Positions 10,192 to 17,706 of a stretch of DNA of 64,000 nucleotides are shown here, piece by piece. The stretch is from CBDFKU01 sp965248975 (lineage in GTDB: Bacteria > Chloroflexota > Dehalococcoidia > Lucifugimonadales > JAGWBF01): contig CBDFKU010000020.1 of assembly GCA_965248975.1 (NCBI GenBank), positions 372,001 to 436,000 of the forward strand, in the 5' to 3' direction. The notes under the pieces are model-generated. The model worked only from the letters and a program-made list of their open reading frames with translations. It was not told where the DNA came from and ran no database searches. The position numbers were made by a program, and so were the translations under genes. How positions within the stretch are numbered: the stretch's first letter is position 1; each line of letters starts with the position of its first letter.

Positions 10192-10893
10192 CTAAAACGT
10201 CACCGCCGCCCAGCGAACCTCGCCGATGATCTCACTTCCGTAGGTCAGCAACGCAGGCTCCCAGGCCGGATTGTCGCTCAGCATCTCCCAGCGGCCCTTT
10301 TCGTCTAGGCCCAGGCGCTTCACGACCAGGCCCTCCTCGACCCGCATGACGTAGATGTGGCCTTCCTGAGGTGTCCGACGTTGTCTGTCCACCAGGATTG
10401 AGCAACCGTCAGGCAATGTCGGCTCCATCGATGGCCCCTGGACGCTGATGATGTTGCTTTGCTCCGAGTCGATGGAATGGCTTCGGAGCCAATCTTCGCG
10501 GAACCAGAGCACCCCTATTGGTGTCTCGTCGTAGACCTCAGCACCGACGCCCGCCGAGGACGCCACTTCAAGAAGCTCTACGGGACGACGGCCTCGGGGC
10601 TTGTAGTTGTCGTAGGGTGCCCTAGTCTCGGCCATAGCCCAATGGCGGTTGTTTCTGCCGGAATCATTTCCGCCTGGCGGGTCTACAAGCTCCCCAACCG
10701 ACACTCCAAGCTCATTAGCGACCTGTCGCAGGGAGGGAAGCATGATGCCTCTGTCCATCTTGACTATGCGGTAAAGCCAGTTAGGTGAGACTCCTATGGC
10801 CTGAGCAACAGAATAGGCAGACCGCCCCTTCTCGCGCATGATGGTCTCCAGATTCTTCGCTACTACGGGGTCAATGGAAGCTGTCTGCGGCAT
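10192..10893 (-). CDS. CI/LexA-type repressor: XRE helix-turn-helix plus S24 peptidase domain
   Basis: 233 residues from the ATG at 10893, chosen because gagagg lies 6-7 bases upstream; an upstream ATG at 10935 overlaps the promoter. Residues about 10-65 form a helix-turn-helix (SAYSVAQAIGVSPNWLYRIV). Residues about 130-230 resemble peptidase S24: SVQGPSMEPTLPDG with the nucleophile Ser, then HIYVMRVEEGLVVKRL with the partner Lys. SSAGVGA between the domains has an Ala-Gly pair that could be the self-cleavage site. It likely keeps the element silent and is inactivated by RecA after DNA damage. It is divergent from the small HTH gene at 10971. Confidence 0.9.
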   Translation of the reverse strand: MPQTASIDPVVAKNLETIMREKGRSAYSVAQAIGVSPNWLYRIVKMDRGIMLPSLRQVANELGVSVGELVDPPGGNDSGRNNRHWAMAETRAPYDNYKPRGRRPVELLEVASSAGVGAEVYDETPIGVLWFREDWLRSHSIDSEQSNIISVQGPSMEPTLPDGCSILVDRQRRTPQEGHIYVMRVEEGLVVKRLGLDEKGRWEMLSDNPAWEPALLTYGSEIIGEVRWAAVTF

Positions 10894-10970
10894 AACGGTC
10901 CTCTCTAAGTATTGTTGTCTATAAGGTATTGACAATCTAGTATCGGTACGGTAATATGTCTATATACCTA
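10894..10970. promoter_or_regulatory. Divergent promoter/operator of the CI/Cro-like switch
   Basis: Rightward: TTGACA (10929-10934), 17-bp spacer, TAATAT (10952-10957), close to the sigma-70 consensus. Leftward: TTGTCA (complement of 10930-10935) with AATACT about 16 bp further, so both promoters share the -35 region. An attgt...acaat inverted pair (around 10913-10936) and aggtat/atacct arms (10924-10929 and 10964-10969) are candidate operator halves. Confidence 0.75.
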
Positions 10971-11216
10971 ATGGACACACCACACCGAAAATACTCAAAG
11001 CTGATTGGACGGATAGCCGAGCTTGGGTTGCGGCAGGCCGATCTAGCTGTGCGCCTTGGCATACATCCGACGCTGTTCAACGCCATCCTGCGTGGCCGTC
11101 GAGAAGCCCCCAAAGGTTTCGAGGAGCGTGTAGTGGCCGAACTTGATCTCCAAGAGGCGGCGGAGAAGGCGGCTCAAGAGGCTAGAGAACGGGTCCTGGC
11201 AGTGAAGGAGGACTAG
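10971..11216 (+). CDS. Small Cro-like helix-turn-helix protein
   Basis: 81 residues from ATG 10971. The earlier in-frame ATG at 10956 lies inside the -10 box, so it cannot be on the transcript. The predicted transcription start, about 7 bases past the -10 box, leaves almost no leader and no Shine-Dalgarno. The protein has an HTH (LRQADLAVRLGIHPTLFNAI) and a charged helical tail. It is transcribed away from the S24 repressor and heads the long rightward series, so it is placed like Cro. Confidence 0.8.
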   Translation: MDTPHRKYSKLIGRIAELGLRQADLAVRLGIHPTLFNAILRGRREAPKGFEERVVAELDLQEAAEKAAQEARERVLAVKED

Positions 11217-11218
11217 CC

Positions 11219-11524
11219 ATGGCTATGCGCCCCAGCACGATCCTCAAGAGGCAACAGCGACGCACCGAGCGGGCCAGAAAGGGTGGACTGGCTACTAAGG
11301 CCAAGTACGGCCATGACCACTACATCCGCATCGGCAAACAGGGCGGACGCCCAACATGGCAGGAAGCCCTGGCGAAGGCCAAGGCTCGGCCTGCCGAGCT
11401 TGATGCACAGAGGGTCAAACCTGGTAGGCCACGGGAAGCCCCACCTGCGGGTGAGACGAAGGAGATGCCAGCCGAGACCGTGGCCTACCAGGAGCCCATT
11501 ATACAAGGACTCACCAATGGCTAG
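11219..11524 (+). CDS. Small basic hypothetical protein
   Basis: 101 residues, start 2 bp after the preceding stop. Strongly basic N-terminus (RRTERARKGGLATKAKYG) followed by GKQGGRPTWQEALAKAKAR, which looks like a short DNA-binding segment. The family is not recognised. Its stop overlaps the next start (ATG 11517), so it is translationally coupled. Confidence 0.55.
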   Translation: MAMRPSTILKRQQRRTERARKGGLATKAKYGHDHYIRIGKQGGRPTWQEALAKAKARPAELDAQRVKPGRPREAPPAGETKEMPAETVAYQEPIIQGLTNG

Positions 11525-11723
11525 GAGCCTACCCCGTACCCTCCGATGTCCCCGGTGCGGCAACAAGACCCTGGGGAAGTACGACCCCATGAGCAACTTC
11601 TGGGAGTGCCGCCCCTGCGGGATAGGGGTAAGGCGGTCCCACAAGCACGGCAACTACGTGGTGGCCACGGCGACGGGAGAGAGGAGGTGGACTCTATCAG
11701 CAGGAAGGACCAGGACCAGGTGA
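11517..11723 (+). CDS. Small zinc-ribbon protein
   Basis: 68 residues. CPRCGNKTLGKYD and WECRPCGIGVRR provide two CxxC pairs about 17 residues apart, a classical zinc ribbon. The tail is basic. It overlaps the previous gene by 8 bases. One of a group of tiny Cys-rich proteins in this part of the element. Confidence 0.6.
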   Translation: MARSLPRTLRCPRCGNKTLGKYDPMSNFWECRPCGIGVRRSHKHGNYVVATATGERRWTLSAGRTRTR

Positions 11724-11766
11724 CCAGGCCGCGCCAGGGCATTGTACGGGCGAGAAAGGGGACCCA

Positions 11767-12858
11767 ATGACAACCGCAACTCTATCCAAGGCATCGGAGC
11801 AGTGGGCTAGCAGGCCCGACGACCAACGGTACCTCACCCTTGGCGACCTCAAGGCCGCCGTCCAGGATAGACGGCATGAATCCTGGACCCTGACCACCCC
11901 AGTCCAGGACCTCCGGGTCAATATCGACGACGGGCTGGAGGTGGAAGCATACGACATTACCAGGGGCGAGCACCGCCTTCTAAGCCCCACCCACTGGGCT
12001 TTCGGCCAGCTATCCCAATTAGCACAGGCCCCAGCCTCATATCTCAGGAAGCTTCCTGCGGAGCTGGCGGGGATCAACCTGCAATGGGGCCTGGAACACA
12101 CTCCCATTAGAGACGAGTCCCTGGTCTTGGGTCAGACCAACGGGGCCAACATGCTCCGGTCCATGACCTCCACCAGCTACGGGCGCATCTGGGACCAGGA
12201 GGTGGTGGAGGCAGTCGAGAGGGTGAACCATGATGGCCGGTGGCAGGTGCCGGCAGCCAGCTACACGACCCAGAATCCCAAGCGGGCCACCACCCTCTAC
12301 GCCTCGGACAGGGACGTGTTCCTTTTCCTGGTGGACCCGGACAACCCCATCGAGGTAGGTAACGAGACGTTGTTTCGTGGGTTCTACACCTGGAACAGCG
12401 AGGTGGGAGCGGCGGTATTCGGGCTGACGACCTTCCTGTACCGCTACGTCTGTGACAACCGGATCATCTGGGGAGCCACCGACGTCCGGGAGCTACGGAT
12501 ACGCCACACCAGGGGGGCGCCGGATCGGTTCGCCTACGAGGGGCAGCGGTATCTCGCCAGGTACGCCGAGGAAGACACCCGGAAGACCGTTGAGGCCATC
12601 AAGGCGGCCCAGGCATACGAGCTTCCCCAGGGTGCGAAGGAAAACAAGGGCTGGGACAAGTGGCTCCAGGACAGGGGATTTACCGGCACCCAGGCGAAGA
12701 ACGCCGTTGCATCAGCCATCGCTGAGGAGGGGCAGGCCCGGTCCTTGTGGGACATCATCCAGGGGATCACGGCGTCTGCCCGGCAGATACAGCACACCGA
12801 TGAGCGGGTGAAGGTGGAGACAGCGGCGGGGAACCTCATGCGCTACGTCGAGGGATAG
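11767..12858 (+). CDS. DUF932 (phage/plasmid-like) protein
   Basis: 363 residues. Blocks such as LQWGLEHTPIRDESLVLGQTN, RSMTSTSYGRIWDQEVVEAV, FLFLVDPDNPIEVGNETLF, FYTWNSEVGAAVFGLTTFLYRYVCDNRIIWG and LRIRHTRGAPDRF match the DUF932 family (shown in pieces), found in phages, plasmids and genomic islands. Its biochemical role is unknown. It starts 43 bp after the zinc-ribbon gene in the early rightward transcript. Confidence 0.85.
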   Translation: MTTATLSKASEQWASRPDDQRYLTLGDLKAAVQDRRHESWTLTTPVQDLRVNIDDGLEVEAYDITRGEHRLLSPTHWAFGQLSQLAQAPASYLRKLPAELAGINLQWGLEHTPIRDESLVLGQTNGANMLRSMTSTSYGRIWDQEVVEAVERVNHDGRWQVPAASYTTQNPKRATTLYASDRDVFLFLVDPDNPIEVGNETLFRGFYTWNSEVGAAVFGLTTFLYRYVCDNRIIWGATDVRELRIRHTRGAPDRFAYEGQRYLARYAEEDTRKTVEAIKAAQAYELPQGAKENKGWDKWLQDRGFTGTQAKNAVASAIAEEGQARSLWDIIQGITASARQIQHTDERVKVETAAGNLMRYVEG

Positions 12859-12972
12859 CAGGTGAGGCCGGGGAGCATGGCTCCCCGTAAACCCCAGGCC
12901 CCGTGCCAAGGCGAGGGCAATCAAGGAGGGTAGCGGCGTGATAAGCCTGGAGGAATCGGAGAGGTCACGACC

Positions 12973-13113
12973 ATGAGCTGCAATCCCAAGTCTCGTGAGT
13001 GTTTCGTGGGCTCCCACCGCAAGTGCAACGGCGAGGTTCCCCACCTGAGCACCCCGCCGACGCCCTGCCAGTGCGAGTGCCACGCCAGGGATCGAGAGCT
13101 GGTGACAGCGTGA
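12973..13113 (+). CDS. Cys-rich microprotein (46 residues)
   Basis: Too short for most gene callers. MSCNPKSRECFVGSHRKC... ends with CQCECHARDREL, giving six Cys and several His. Its GTGA stop/start overlap with the next gene (13110) supports translation. The 114 bases before it hold only very short frames. Confidence 0.5.
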   Translation: MSCNPKSRECFVGSHRKCNGEVPHLSTPPTPCQCECHARDRELVTA

Positions 13114-13346
13114 TCACAGCTAAGCGCAGGGGGGCGGAGTTTCATGCGGATGAGGCCAAACCTAAACCTGTATGCGTCCACTACTGGCTGATAGAGACGG
13201 AGAAAGGCCCTACAAGCGCGGGGTTCTGCGAGCGCTGCGGGGAGACCCGCGCCTTCTCCAACGTGCTCCCGGATCGTTTCGACGACTACCGCCGCCGGCC
13301 CGCCGAGAACAAAGTGGAGATCCCTACTGGAAGGAGGCTCTTGTGA
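13110..13346 (+). CDS. Small zinc-finger-like protein
   Basis: 78 residues, GTG start overlapping the previous stop. VCVHYWLIE and TSAGFCERCGETRAFSN give a Cys-His pair and CxxC, with a conserved-looking W and ETR. Proteins of this layout occur in actinobacterial and Chloroflexota phages, role unknown. Confidence 0.6.
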   Translation: MITAKRRGAEFHADEAKPKPVCVHYWLIETEKGPTSAGFCERCGETRAFSNVLPDRFDDYRRRPAENKVEIPTGRRLL

Positions 13347-13564
13347 CTGCGAATGCTAGCCCACCGACGGCTCCACTGGACGATGAGGCGGGAGAAACCG
13401 AAGCGGTCCATCTGGGGGAGAAGGATCAATACCCCGAGGACAGCAGCCGAGCCATAGGATACATCTATCTGGAGTGGATAGCCAACTTCAGCGTGGACCC
13501 GTGGGCCAGGAGGGCAGCGCGGCAGGTGCAGGCGGCCCTCGGGCTGAAGGATGTGGCGCTATGA
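13343..13564 (+). CDS. Hypothetical protein (73 residues)
   Basis: GTG start overlapping the previous TGA, with aaggagg 6 bases upstream. Acidic N-terminus, then an amphipathic helical C-terminal half (YIYLEWIANFSVDPWARRAA). Family not recognised. Confidence 0.5.
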   Translation: MTANASPPTAPLDDEAGETEAVHLGEKDQYPEDSSRAIGYIYLEWIANFSVDPWARRAARQVQAALGLKDVAL

Positions 13565-13680
13565 CGAGCAAGCTTTACTGCGAGATATCCGATTGCAGGA
13601 GCTCCACCAGCAAGCTATTCAACTGTGGCGAGTGTCGCAGGTTGGTATGTGAAGAGTGCTGGCAGCGCGGGCACCATTGA
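13561..13680 (+). CDS. Cys-rich microprotein (39 residues)
   Basis: ATGA overlap with the preceding gene. CEISDC, then FNCGECRRLVCEECWQRGHH: three Cys pairs suggest a B-box- or RING-like zinc knuckle. No known function. Confidence 0.45.
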   Translation: MTSKLYCEISDCRSSTSKLFNCGECRRLVCEECWQRGHH

Positions 13681-13698
13681 CAGGAAGGAGACTTGATC

Positions 13699-14148
13699 AT
13701 GGCAAAGCGTCGGAAGCCCAAACCCAGGAGCGCACCCAATCGAAAGGGGATGATGCCCGGGGAGTACCGCAGGCGTTCGGCGGTCCACGTGGAGAGACTG
13801 GCGCAGACGGGAGAGCAGCCGATCTACGGCGACGAGGACCTGATGGTCACCGACACCTACAACGTCTACACGCGGCGTTTAGACAACGACTGGACCCACG
13901 TGGTGGAGCTCAAGGGAGAAGTGTTCCGTCTTCCCGACAGGGTGTTCAAGCAGATCGAACGGCACCGCAAGTCCATAGCGGCCGAGGCAGCCCGAGTTCG
14001 CAGTATGGAGCGGGCATCGCAGCTGAGGGCGCAGGCCAAGGAAGACCAGGAGGAGGCGGCTGCCTCAAGCGAGTTGGGTTCCAGTCGATTCAGCGGTGGC
14101 TTTTACCGCAATCTTTCAGGCCGTGTGGATACCGAGGACGTTGAATAG
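13699..14148 (+). CDS. Hypothetical basic protein
   Basis: 149 residues from ATG 13699, preferred over TTG 13693 because aaggag lies 9 bases upstream. Very basic start (AKRRKPKPRSAPNRKG), a middle segment with VTDTYNVYTRRL, and an Ala/Glu-rich helical tail. Not recognised; no membrane segment. Confidence 0.55.
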   Translation: MAKRRKPKPRSAPNRKGMMPGEYRRRSAVHVERLAQTGEQPIYGDEDLMVTDTYNVYTRRLDNDWTHVVELKGEVFRLPDRVFKQIERHRKSIAAEAARVRSMERASQLRAQAKEDQEEAAASSELGSSRFSGGFYRNLSGRVDTEDVE

Positions 14149-14296
14149 CCTACTTCTAGGGATGATCGGGTTTGCGGCCACAGCTTTCATAGCGATGGCG
14201 GCAGCTATGTATCTTTCCCAAGAAGTACGGCGATTAAGAAGAACAATACAGCGACTCCAAGAAACAGAAAACCAAACCCCGCCTGACCATCATTGA
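14096..14296 (+). CDS. Small single-pass membrane protein
   Basis: Up to 66 residues; the start could be GTG 14096 (overlapping the previous gene) or TTG 14141. One hydrophobic segment (LLLGMIGFAATAFIAMAAAMYL) and a charged helical tail (VRRLRRTIQRLQETEN). No family assigned. Confidence 0.45.
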   Translation: MAFTAIFQAVWIPRTLNSLLLGMIGFAATAFIAMAAAMYLSQEVRRLRRTIQRLQETENQTPPDHH

Positions 14297-14321
14297 AAAG
14301 CAAGGCAAGGAGGGAAGCCCA

Positions 14322-14576
14322 ATGGCAGACGCAAAGAGGTGTGATGCGTGCGGGGAGTTCTACGCAGAGGGCCCGGCAAAACGATACGCGACGGGAATAA
14401 TCGTGGAAAGGGGCCTGAGATCATCTGCTCCGGTCTGTCTAGTGGTGGTAGCTAAGCAAGCAACAGATTCGGGGCTCCGCAGCGACCCGGTGGATCTCTG
14501 TGCCACGTGCATAGACCACGCGCTGGTCGATGCGGTCCGGAGCCAGGTCCGCGAGCAGCAGCCCACGGGCGTCTAG
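14322..14576 (+). CDS. Small zinc-binding protein
   Basis: 84 residues with aaggagg 10 bases upstream. RCDACGEFY near the N-terminus and DLCATCIDHAL near the C-terminus provide two CxxC pairs. Family not recognised. Confidence 0.55.
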   Translation: MADAKRCDACGEFYAEGPAKRYATGIIVERGLRSSAPVCLVVVAKQATDSGLRSDPVDLCATCIDHALVDAVRSQVREQQPTGV

Positions 14577-14596
14577 CACCAGGAGGCGTTAGATCG

Positions 14597-14689
14597 ATGC
14601 CCTACTGCGATTTGTCGTGGAAGGGAGCTTGCCGAGCCGAGGCGCGACTCTGGGAGGAAACGTCGAAGCCGGTGGGAGAAGAGGAATGA
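14597..14689 (+). CDS. Microprotein (30 residues)
   Basis: MPYCDLSWKGACRAEARLWE..., two Cys, and an ATGA overlap with the next gene. Support comes only from the tight coupling. Confidence 0.3.
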   Translation: MPYCDLSWKGACRAEARLWEETSKPVGEEE

Positions 14690-14889
14690 ACTGTTTCGTG
14701 GATCTGTTCGGCAAGCTGGTTCTGATGTCGTTCTTCGCTTGGCTCCTCGTTCTAGGAGTAGCTTTGTCGGGTGCGTTTGTCTATGGGGTGATCAAAAAGC
14801 CTCAGCAACTCCAAGAATTCCTAAGGCCACGCCAGTTACGATGCCCGAAATGCGGAGAAGGGACAGGAAGGGAGAGAGGTCATCAATGA
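14686..14889 (+). CDS. Small membrane protein with a C-terminal zinc knuckle
   Basis: 67 residues. A hydrophobic segment (LMSFFAWLLVLGVALSGAFV) is followed by a basic cytoplasmic tail with CPKCG. It is coupled by overlaps at both ends. It overlaps an antisense ORF (14792-15070) that also looks protein-like, so one of them may be false. Confidence 0.4.
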   Translation: MNCFVDLFGKLVLMSFFAWLLVLGVALSGAFVYGVIKKPQQLQEFLRPRQLRCPKCGEGTGRERGHQ

Positions 14890-15070
14890 TCTGCAAGTCG
14901 GTGTTTGCGAGCCACCGTATCGGGCCCAGAACCACAAAGAAAGCAAAAGCGGAAGCCGCGAACCAGCGCATAGGAGGGTATTCCGGTGTGAAATACGCAG
15001 CGATGGCCGAGATGGTAAAGAACGCCACAGACGTTGCAGTGCCAATGGGAAGTTCGATGCTTGGCATCAT
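14792..15070 (-). CDS. Possible three-helix membrane protein, antisense to two plus-strand ORFs
   Basis: 92 residues, three well separated hydrophobic segments (SVAFFTISAIAAYF, WFAASAFAFFVVLGPI, SGIVTGVALGILGV) joined by polar loops such as PEYPPMRW and ANTDLQIIDDL. This looks more like a real protein than the plus-strand frame opposite (14886-15137, 83 residues, MICKSVFASHRIGP...). However, the plus-strand frame is coupled by ATGA to its upstream gene. Only one strand is likely used. Confidence 0.4.
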   Translation of the reverse strand: MMPSIELPIGTATSVAFFTISAIAAYFTPEYPPMRWFAASAFAFFVVLGPIRWLANTDLQIIDDLSPFLSLLRISGIVTGVALGILGVAEAF

Positions 15071-15207
15071 TGCCGCAGCTCTCCCACATCAGAAGGATAA
15101 CATACTCCTCACCCAGGGACTCTGGGGCAATGCCTAACCAGATCCGTAGTGAGGGATCGGAGCTGTACGAGAAGGACAGGCCAAGGCACAAGGAGGAGAA
15201 AACGGGA

Positions 15208-15921
15208 ATGGCGACAGAAGCAGTCCCAGCGGAGGGGCAAGAGCAGGCCCTTGCGAGAATCCGGGAGACGGACCAGCGGGACGAGGAGCAGATCATCGCG
15301 CTCCTGGCAGGGGAGCTCGTCCATGAGTACGTCTATGAGTTCAAGGACGGCGCCGGACGCACCCAGCGCGGCCTATCGTGGGCCGGCATACGTGAGTACT
15401 CCCAATACCGCGGCAACTTCCGGATCGAGAAGCCCGAGGTGGAAGATCTGGGGGACGCCTTCCGAGTGATGGTCCAAGCGACCGACCTAGATAGGAACGT
15501 TACCCTGTGGGCGGGGACCCACCAGCCGAAGTCGATCCGGCTGCGGGACGGTAGGGGAGTAATCGCCGACGACTTCGCCTACGAGAAGGCGATCTCCAAG
15601 GCGCAACGCAACGTGATCAAGAACCTGATGCCGGTGACGGTGGTGGCCAAGGTCATAGAGGAGATGACCGGCGGCCGGCCTCTGGCGGGAGGGCGTGGCA
15701 ACGGGAGGCCCGCCATGAGGAAGCCGACGAAGAGGCCCGAGGCGATTCAGGGAGTACCGGAGAACGCCGGCCAGCTTATGGCGTGGTCCTATGAGCGATA
15801 CGGGCTCAGCACAGACGATGTACGGAGGATTCTGGATATAGGCCTCAGGGACACGATCTACGACCTGGGGGACGCTTGGGGCCGGGTCCAGCTGCACCAG
15901 AAGGCTGCCGTCGCTGACTAA
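15208..15921 (+). CDS. Putative phage recombination/DNA-binding protein
   Basis: 237 residues from ATG 15208, with aggagg 11 bases upstream. Helical N-terminus, then a compact domain with ELVHEYVYEFKDG, GLSWAGIREYSQYRG and VTLWAGTHQPKSIRL, followed by DFAYEKAISKAQRNVIKNLMP. The last block resembles the conserved K-A-x-R-N-x-(I/L) helix seen in several phage single-strand-annealing-type proteins, but I cannot name the family. It precedes the RecA-fold ATPase gene by one small ORF, which fits a replication or recombination module. Confidence 0.55.
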   Translation: MATEAVPAEGQEQALARIRETDQRDEEQIIALLAGELVHEYVYEFKDGAGRTQRGLSWAGIREYSQYRGNFRIEKPEVEDLGDAFRVMVQATDLDRNVTLWAGTHQPKSIRLRDGRGVIADDFAYEKAISKAQRNVIKNLMPVTVVAKVIEEMTGGRPLAGGRGNGRPAMRKPTKRPEAIQGVPENAGQLMAWSYERYGLSTDDVRRILDIGLRDTIYDLGDAWGRVQLHQKAAVAD

Positions 15922-15973
15922 GACCGGCCAGCCTAGCCTTGCTGCCTCAGTCCGATGAGAGGGTGAGTTTCGC

Positions 15974-16261
15974 ATGTGCCGCACATACACAGAGGACACG
16001 ATAGATTTTCAATGCTCAGACTCATGGCGGGACCATTACTTCGAGCGGGGCCTGACGGCCTTCCATAGCCCCGGATACAAGGGCTGTAGGGACAGGCTGT
16101 GGGACGGACAGGAGCGGCTGGAGGAGGTTGTGAGGGCGCTGGCGGACTTGGTACGCGGAGCGCCCGCCCGTGACCGGCCGCCGGACATGTCCGGGGTGTC
16201 CGGCGGACATGTCCGACAGGTGCAGGCACAGACCCTTCATGGCTACACGAGAATCCCATGA
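15974..16261 (+). CDS. Hypothetical protein containing two DNA palindromes in its coding sequence
   Basis: 95 residues, MCRTYTEDTIDFQCSDSW start, helical middle (RLEEVVRALADLV). No family recognised. The 3' part of the gene contains two copies of ggacatgtcc. The stop overlaps the ATPase start by ATGA. Confidence 0.5.
   Translation: MCRTYTEDTIDFQCSDSWRDHYFERGLTAFHSPGYKGCRDRLWDGQERLEEVVRALADLVRGAPARDRPPDMSGVSGGHVRQVQAQTLHGYTRIP
16181..16215. promoter_or_regulatory. Two ggacatgtcc palindromes, centres 22 bp apart
   Basis: ccggacatgtccgg (16181-16194) and cggacatgtccg (16204-16215) are both perfect palindromes spaced by two helical turns, just upstream of the ATPase gene. The same 10-bp core recurs at 17571-17580 after that gene. 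The arrangement is that of a dimer-bound operator or replication control site; the binding protein is unknown. Confidence 0.5.
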
Positions 16262-17496
16262 GCGACCCTAGAGTGGAGGCCAACGTCAGTGCGGGCGTCT
16301 ACGTATTCAAGTACCTGGAAGAACGGATAGCCATTCGGGTGGACCGCATAACGGAGGACAAGAAGACCCTCTGGGGTGAGATCACCATCCGGGGCTCCTT
16401 CCCCCCGGAGCCTGGTTGGCACCACATATTCCACGAGGGGCTGAACCTGTTGGCCGGGAGAACCCGGAAGCAGATCGCGAGCATGTTGGCGAATCAGGTG
16501 CAGCAAATCAACTGGGATGAGGTCCTGGAGCAGGTCTGCCTCGGTGTGATCCAGCGGCACCGGGAAGGTGAAAAGGTCGTCCAGATACGAGACGTCCCAA
16601 TACCAGAGTCAATCAGATGGAGAGTCGAGCCAATGATCATGGAAGGTGTGCCGACGCTGATATACGGATTTGGGGGTACGGGGAAGTCATACCTGGCCGC
16701 CTATCTAGCCTCCCTCATATCCGAGGGGTACCCGGCACAAGGGTTTTTACCGGAGCCTGGACCGGTGTTGTACCTGGACTATGAGAACACGGAGTCAGAG
16801 AATGCGCGGCGCTTCGACGCCATTCACAAAGGGTTAGGGCTGGGGGAGCGGTCAGCAGTGCATTACAGGCGGTGCTCCCAACGTCTGGCGGCGGATGTAC
16901 AAGAGGTGCAGAAAGCCGTACTCGAGCGGGGCATACAGACCGTGATAGTGGACACCGCCGGACCAGCCTGCGGAGGGGACCCGGAGTCGGCCCAGTCCGC
17001 CATCCAGTTCTTCATGGCGCTTCGAAGCCTCAATGTGACCAGCCTGGTGTTGGCCCACAAGTCGAAGGTGACCGGGGCCACGGGGCCTTTTGGCAGCGTC
17101 TACTGGACAAACTACCCAAGGAACGTGTTTCACGTGAAGGCGTCCCAATCGGAGGATGAACACGTCACCCACGTCGGTCTATTCCATGAGAAGGCCAACG
17201 ACGGCAAGTTGATAAGACCCATCGGATGTCGCCTGGAGTTCCTCAGTGACGGGGAGGTGTCAGTGGCTCGTGAGGACGTGCGGGATGTTCCGGAGCTGGA
17301 AGAGAACCTGAGCATCGCCGACCGCATCCAGGGAGCCATCAAACAGGCCCGATATAACCCTCTCACGGTGGAGGAACTTGCCGAGGACTTGGAGTCCAAG
17401 TCCGACACTATACGGAAAGCCTTGCGCCGGGACAGCAGATTCATAAAGCTGCCGGGCAATCGCTGGGGGCTTACACATACCGGATGGGACACCTGA
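16258..17496 (+). CDS. RepA-like RecA-fold ATPase/helicase (AAA_25 type)
   Basis: 412 residues. An N-terminal region of about 115 residues is followed by a RecA-type ATPase core: Walker A YGFGGTGKS (about 137-145), VLYLDYEN, a DNA-loading segment, Walker B TVIVDTAG (about 228-235), LVLAHKSKVTG and FGSVYWTN as sensor-like motifs. The C-terminal 70 residues resemble a winged helix (LTVEELAEDLESKSDTIRKAL). This is the layout of plasmid/phage RepA-like hexameric helicases and of Sak4-type recombinases. The dense GGGAC motif cluster immediately downstream favours a replication role. Confidence 0.8.
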   Translation: MSDPRVEANVSAGVYVFKYLEERIAIRVDRITEDKKTLWGEITIRGSFPPEPGWHHIFHEGLNLLAGRTRKQIASMLANQVQQINWDEVLEQVCLGVIQRHREGEKVVQIRDVPIPESIRWRVEPMIMEGVPTLIYGFGGTGKSYLAAYLASLISEGYPAQGFLPEPGPVLYLDYENTESENARRFDAIHKGLGLGERSAVHYRRCSQRLAADVQEVQKAVLERGIQTVIVDTAGPACGGDPESAQSAIQFFMALRSLNVTSLVLAHKSKVTGATGPFGSVYWTNYPRNVFHVKASQSEDEHVTHVGLFHEKANDGKLIRPIGCRLEFLSDGEVSVAREDVRDVPELEENLSIADRIQGAIKQARYNPLTVEELAEDLESKSDTIRKALRRDSRFIKLPGNRWGLTHTGWDT

Positions 17497-17670
17497 CGGG
17501 ACAACGGGACGGGACACCCCCTATAAATAGGGGGGTGTTGTCCCGTCCCGTCCCCGCAGGAGATGTCCCGGGACATGTCCCGTAGATATAAGGCCGTATC
17601 TAGCGAACGGCTGCAACGGGACAGAGAACGGGACACCATTCGACCCTAAATTTCAAGGGCTTGTCCCGTG
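17486..17670. other. Possible replication origin: 13 GGGAC/GTCCC motifs
   Basis: Thirteen copies of GGGAC in either orientation occur in about 180 bp, mostly within cgggaca. They start in the last codons of the ATPase gene. Included are a hairpin around a short AT loop (gggacacccccta-taaa-taggggggtgttgtccc, about 17511-17544), the 14-bp palindrome atgtcccgggacat (17563-17576) and ggacatgtcc (17571-17580). Iteron-like clusters beside a Rep gene are typical of plasmid and phage origins. Function is inferred. Confidence 0.55.
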
Positions 17671-17706
17671 GAAGCTAGGGGAAGTTTGTCTCCAAAAAAG
17701 GAGTGC

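Noticed and set aside
13699..14148. Phage portal or capsid protein
   Set aside because: Small, basic and without any portal or capsid motif.
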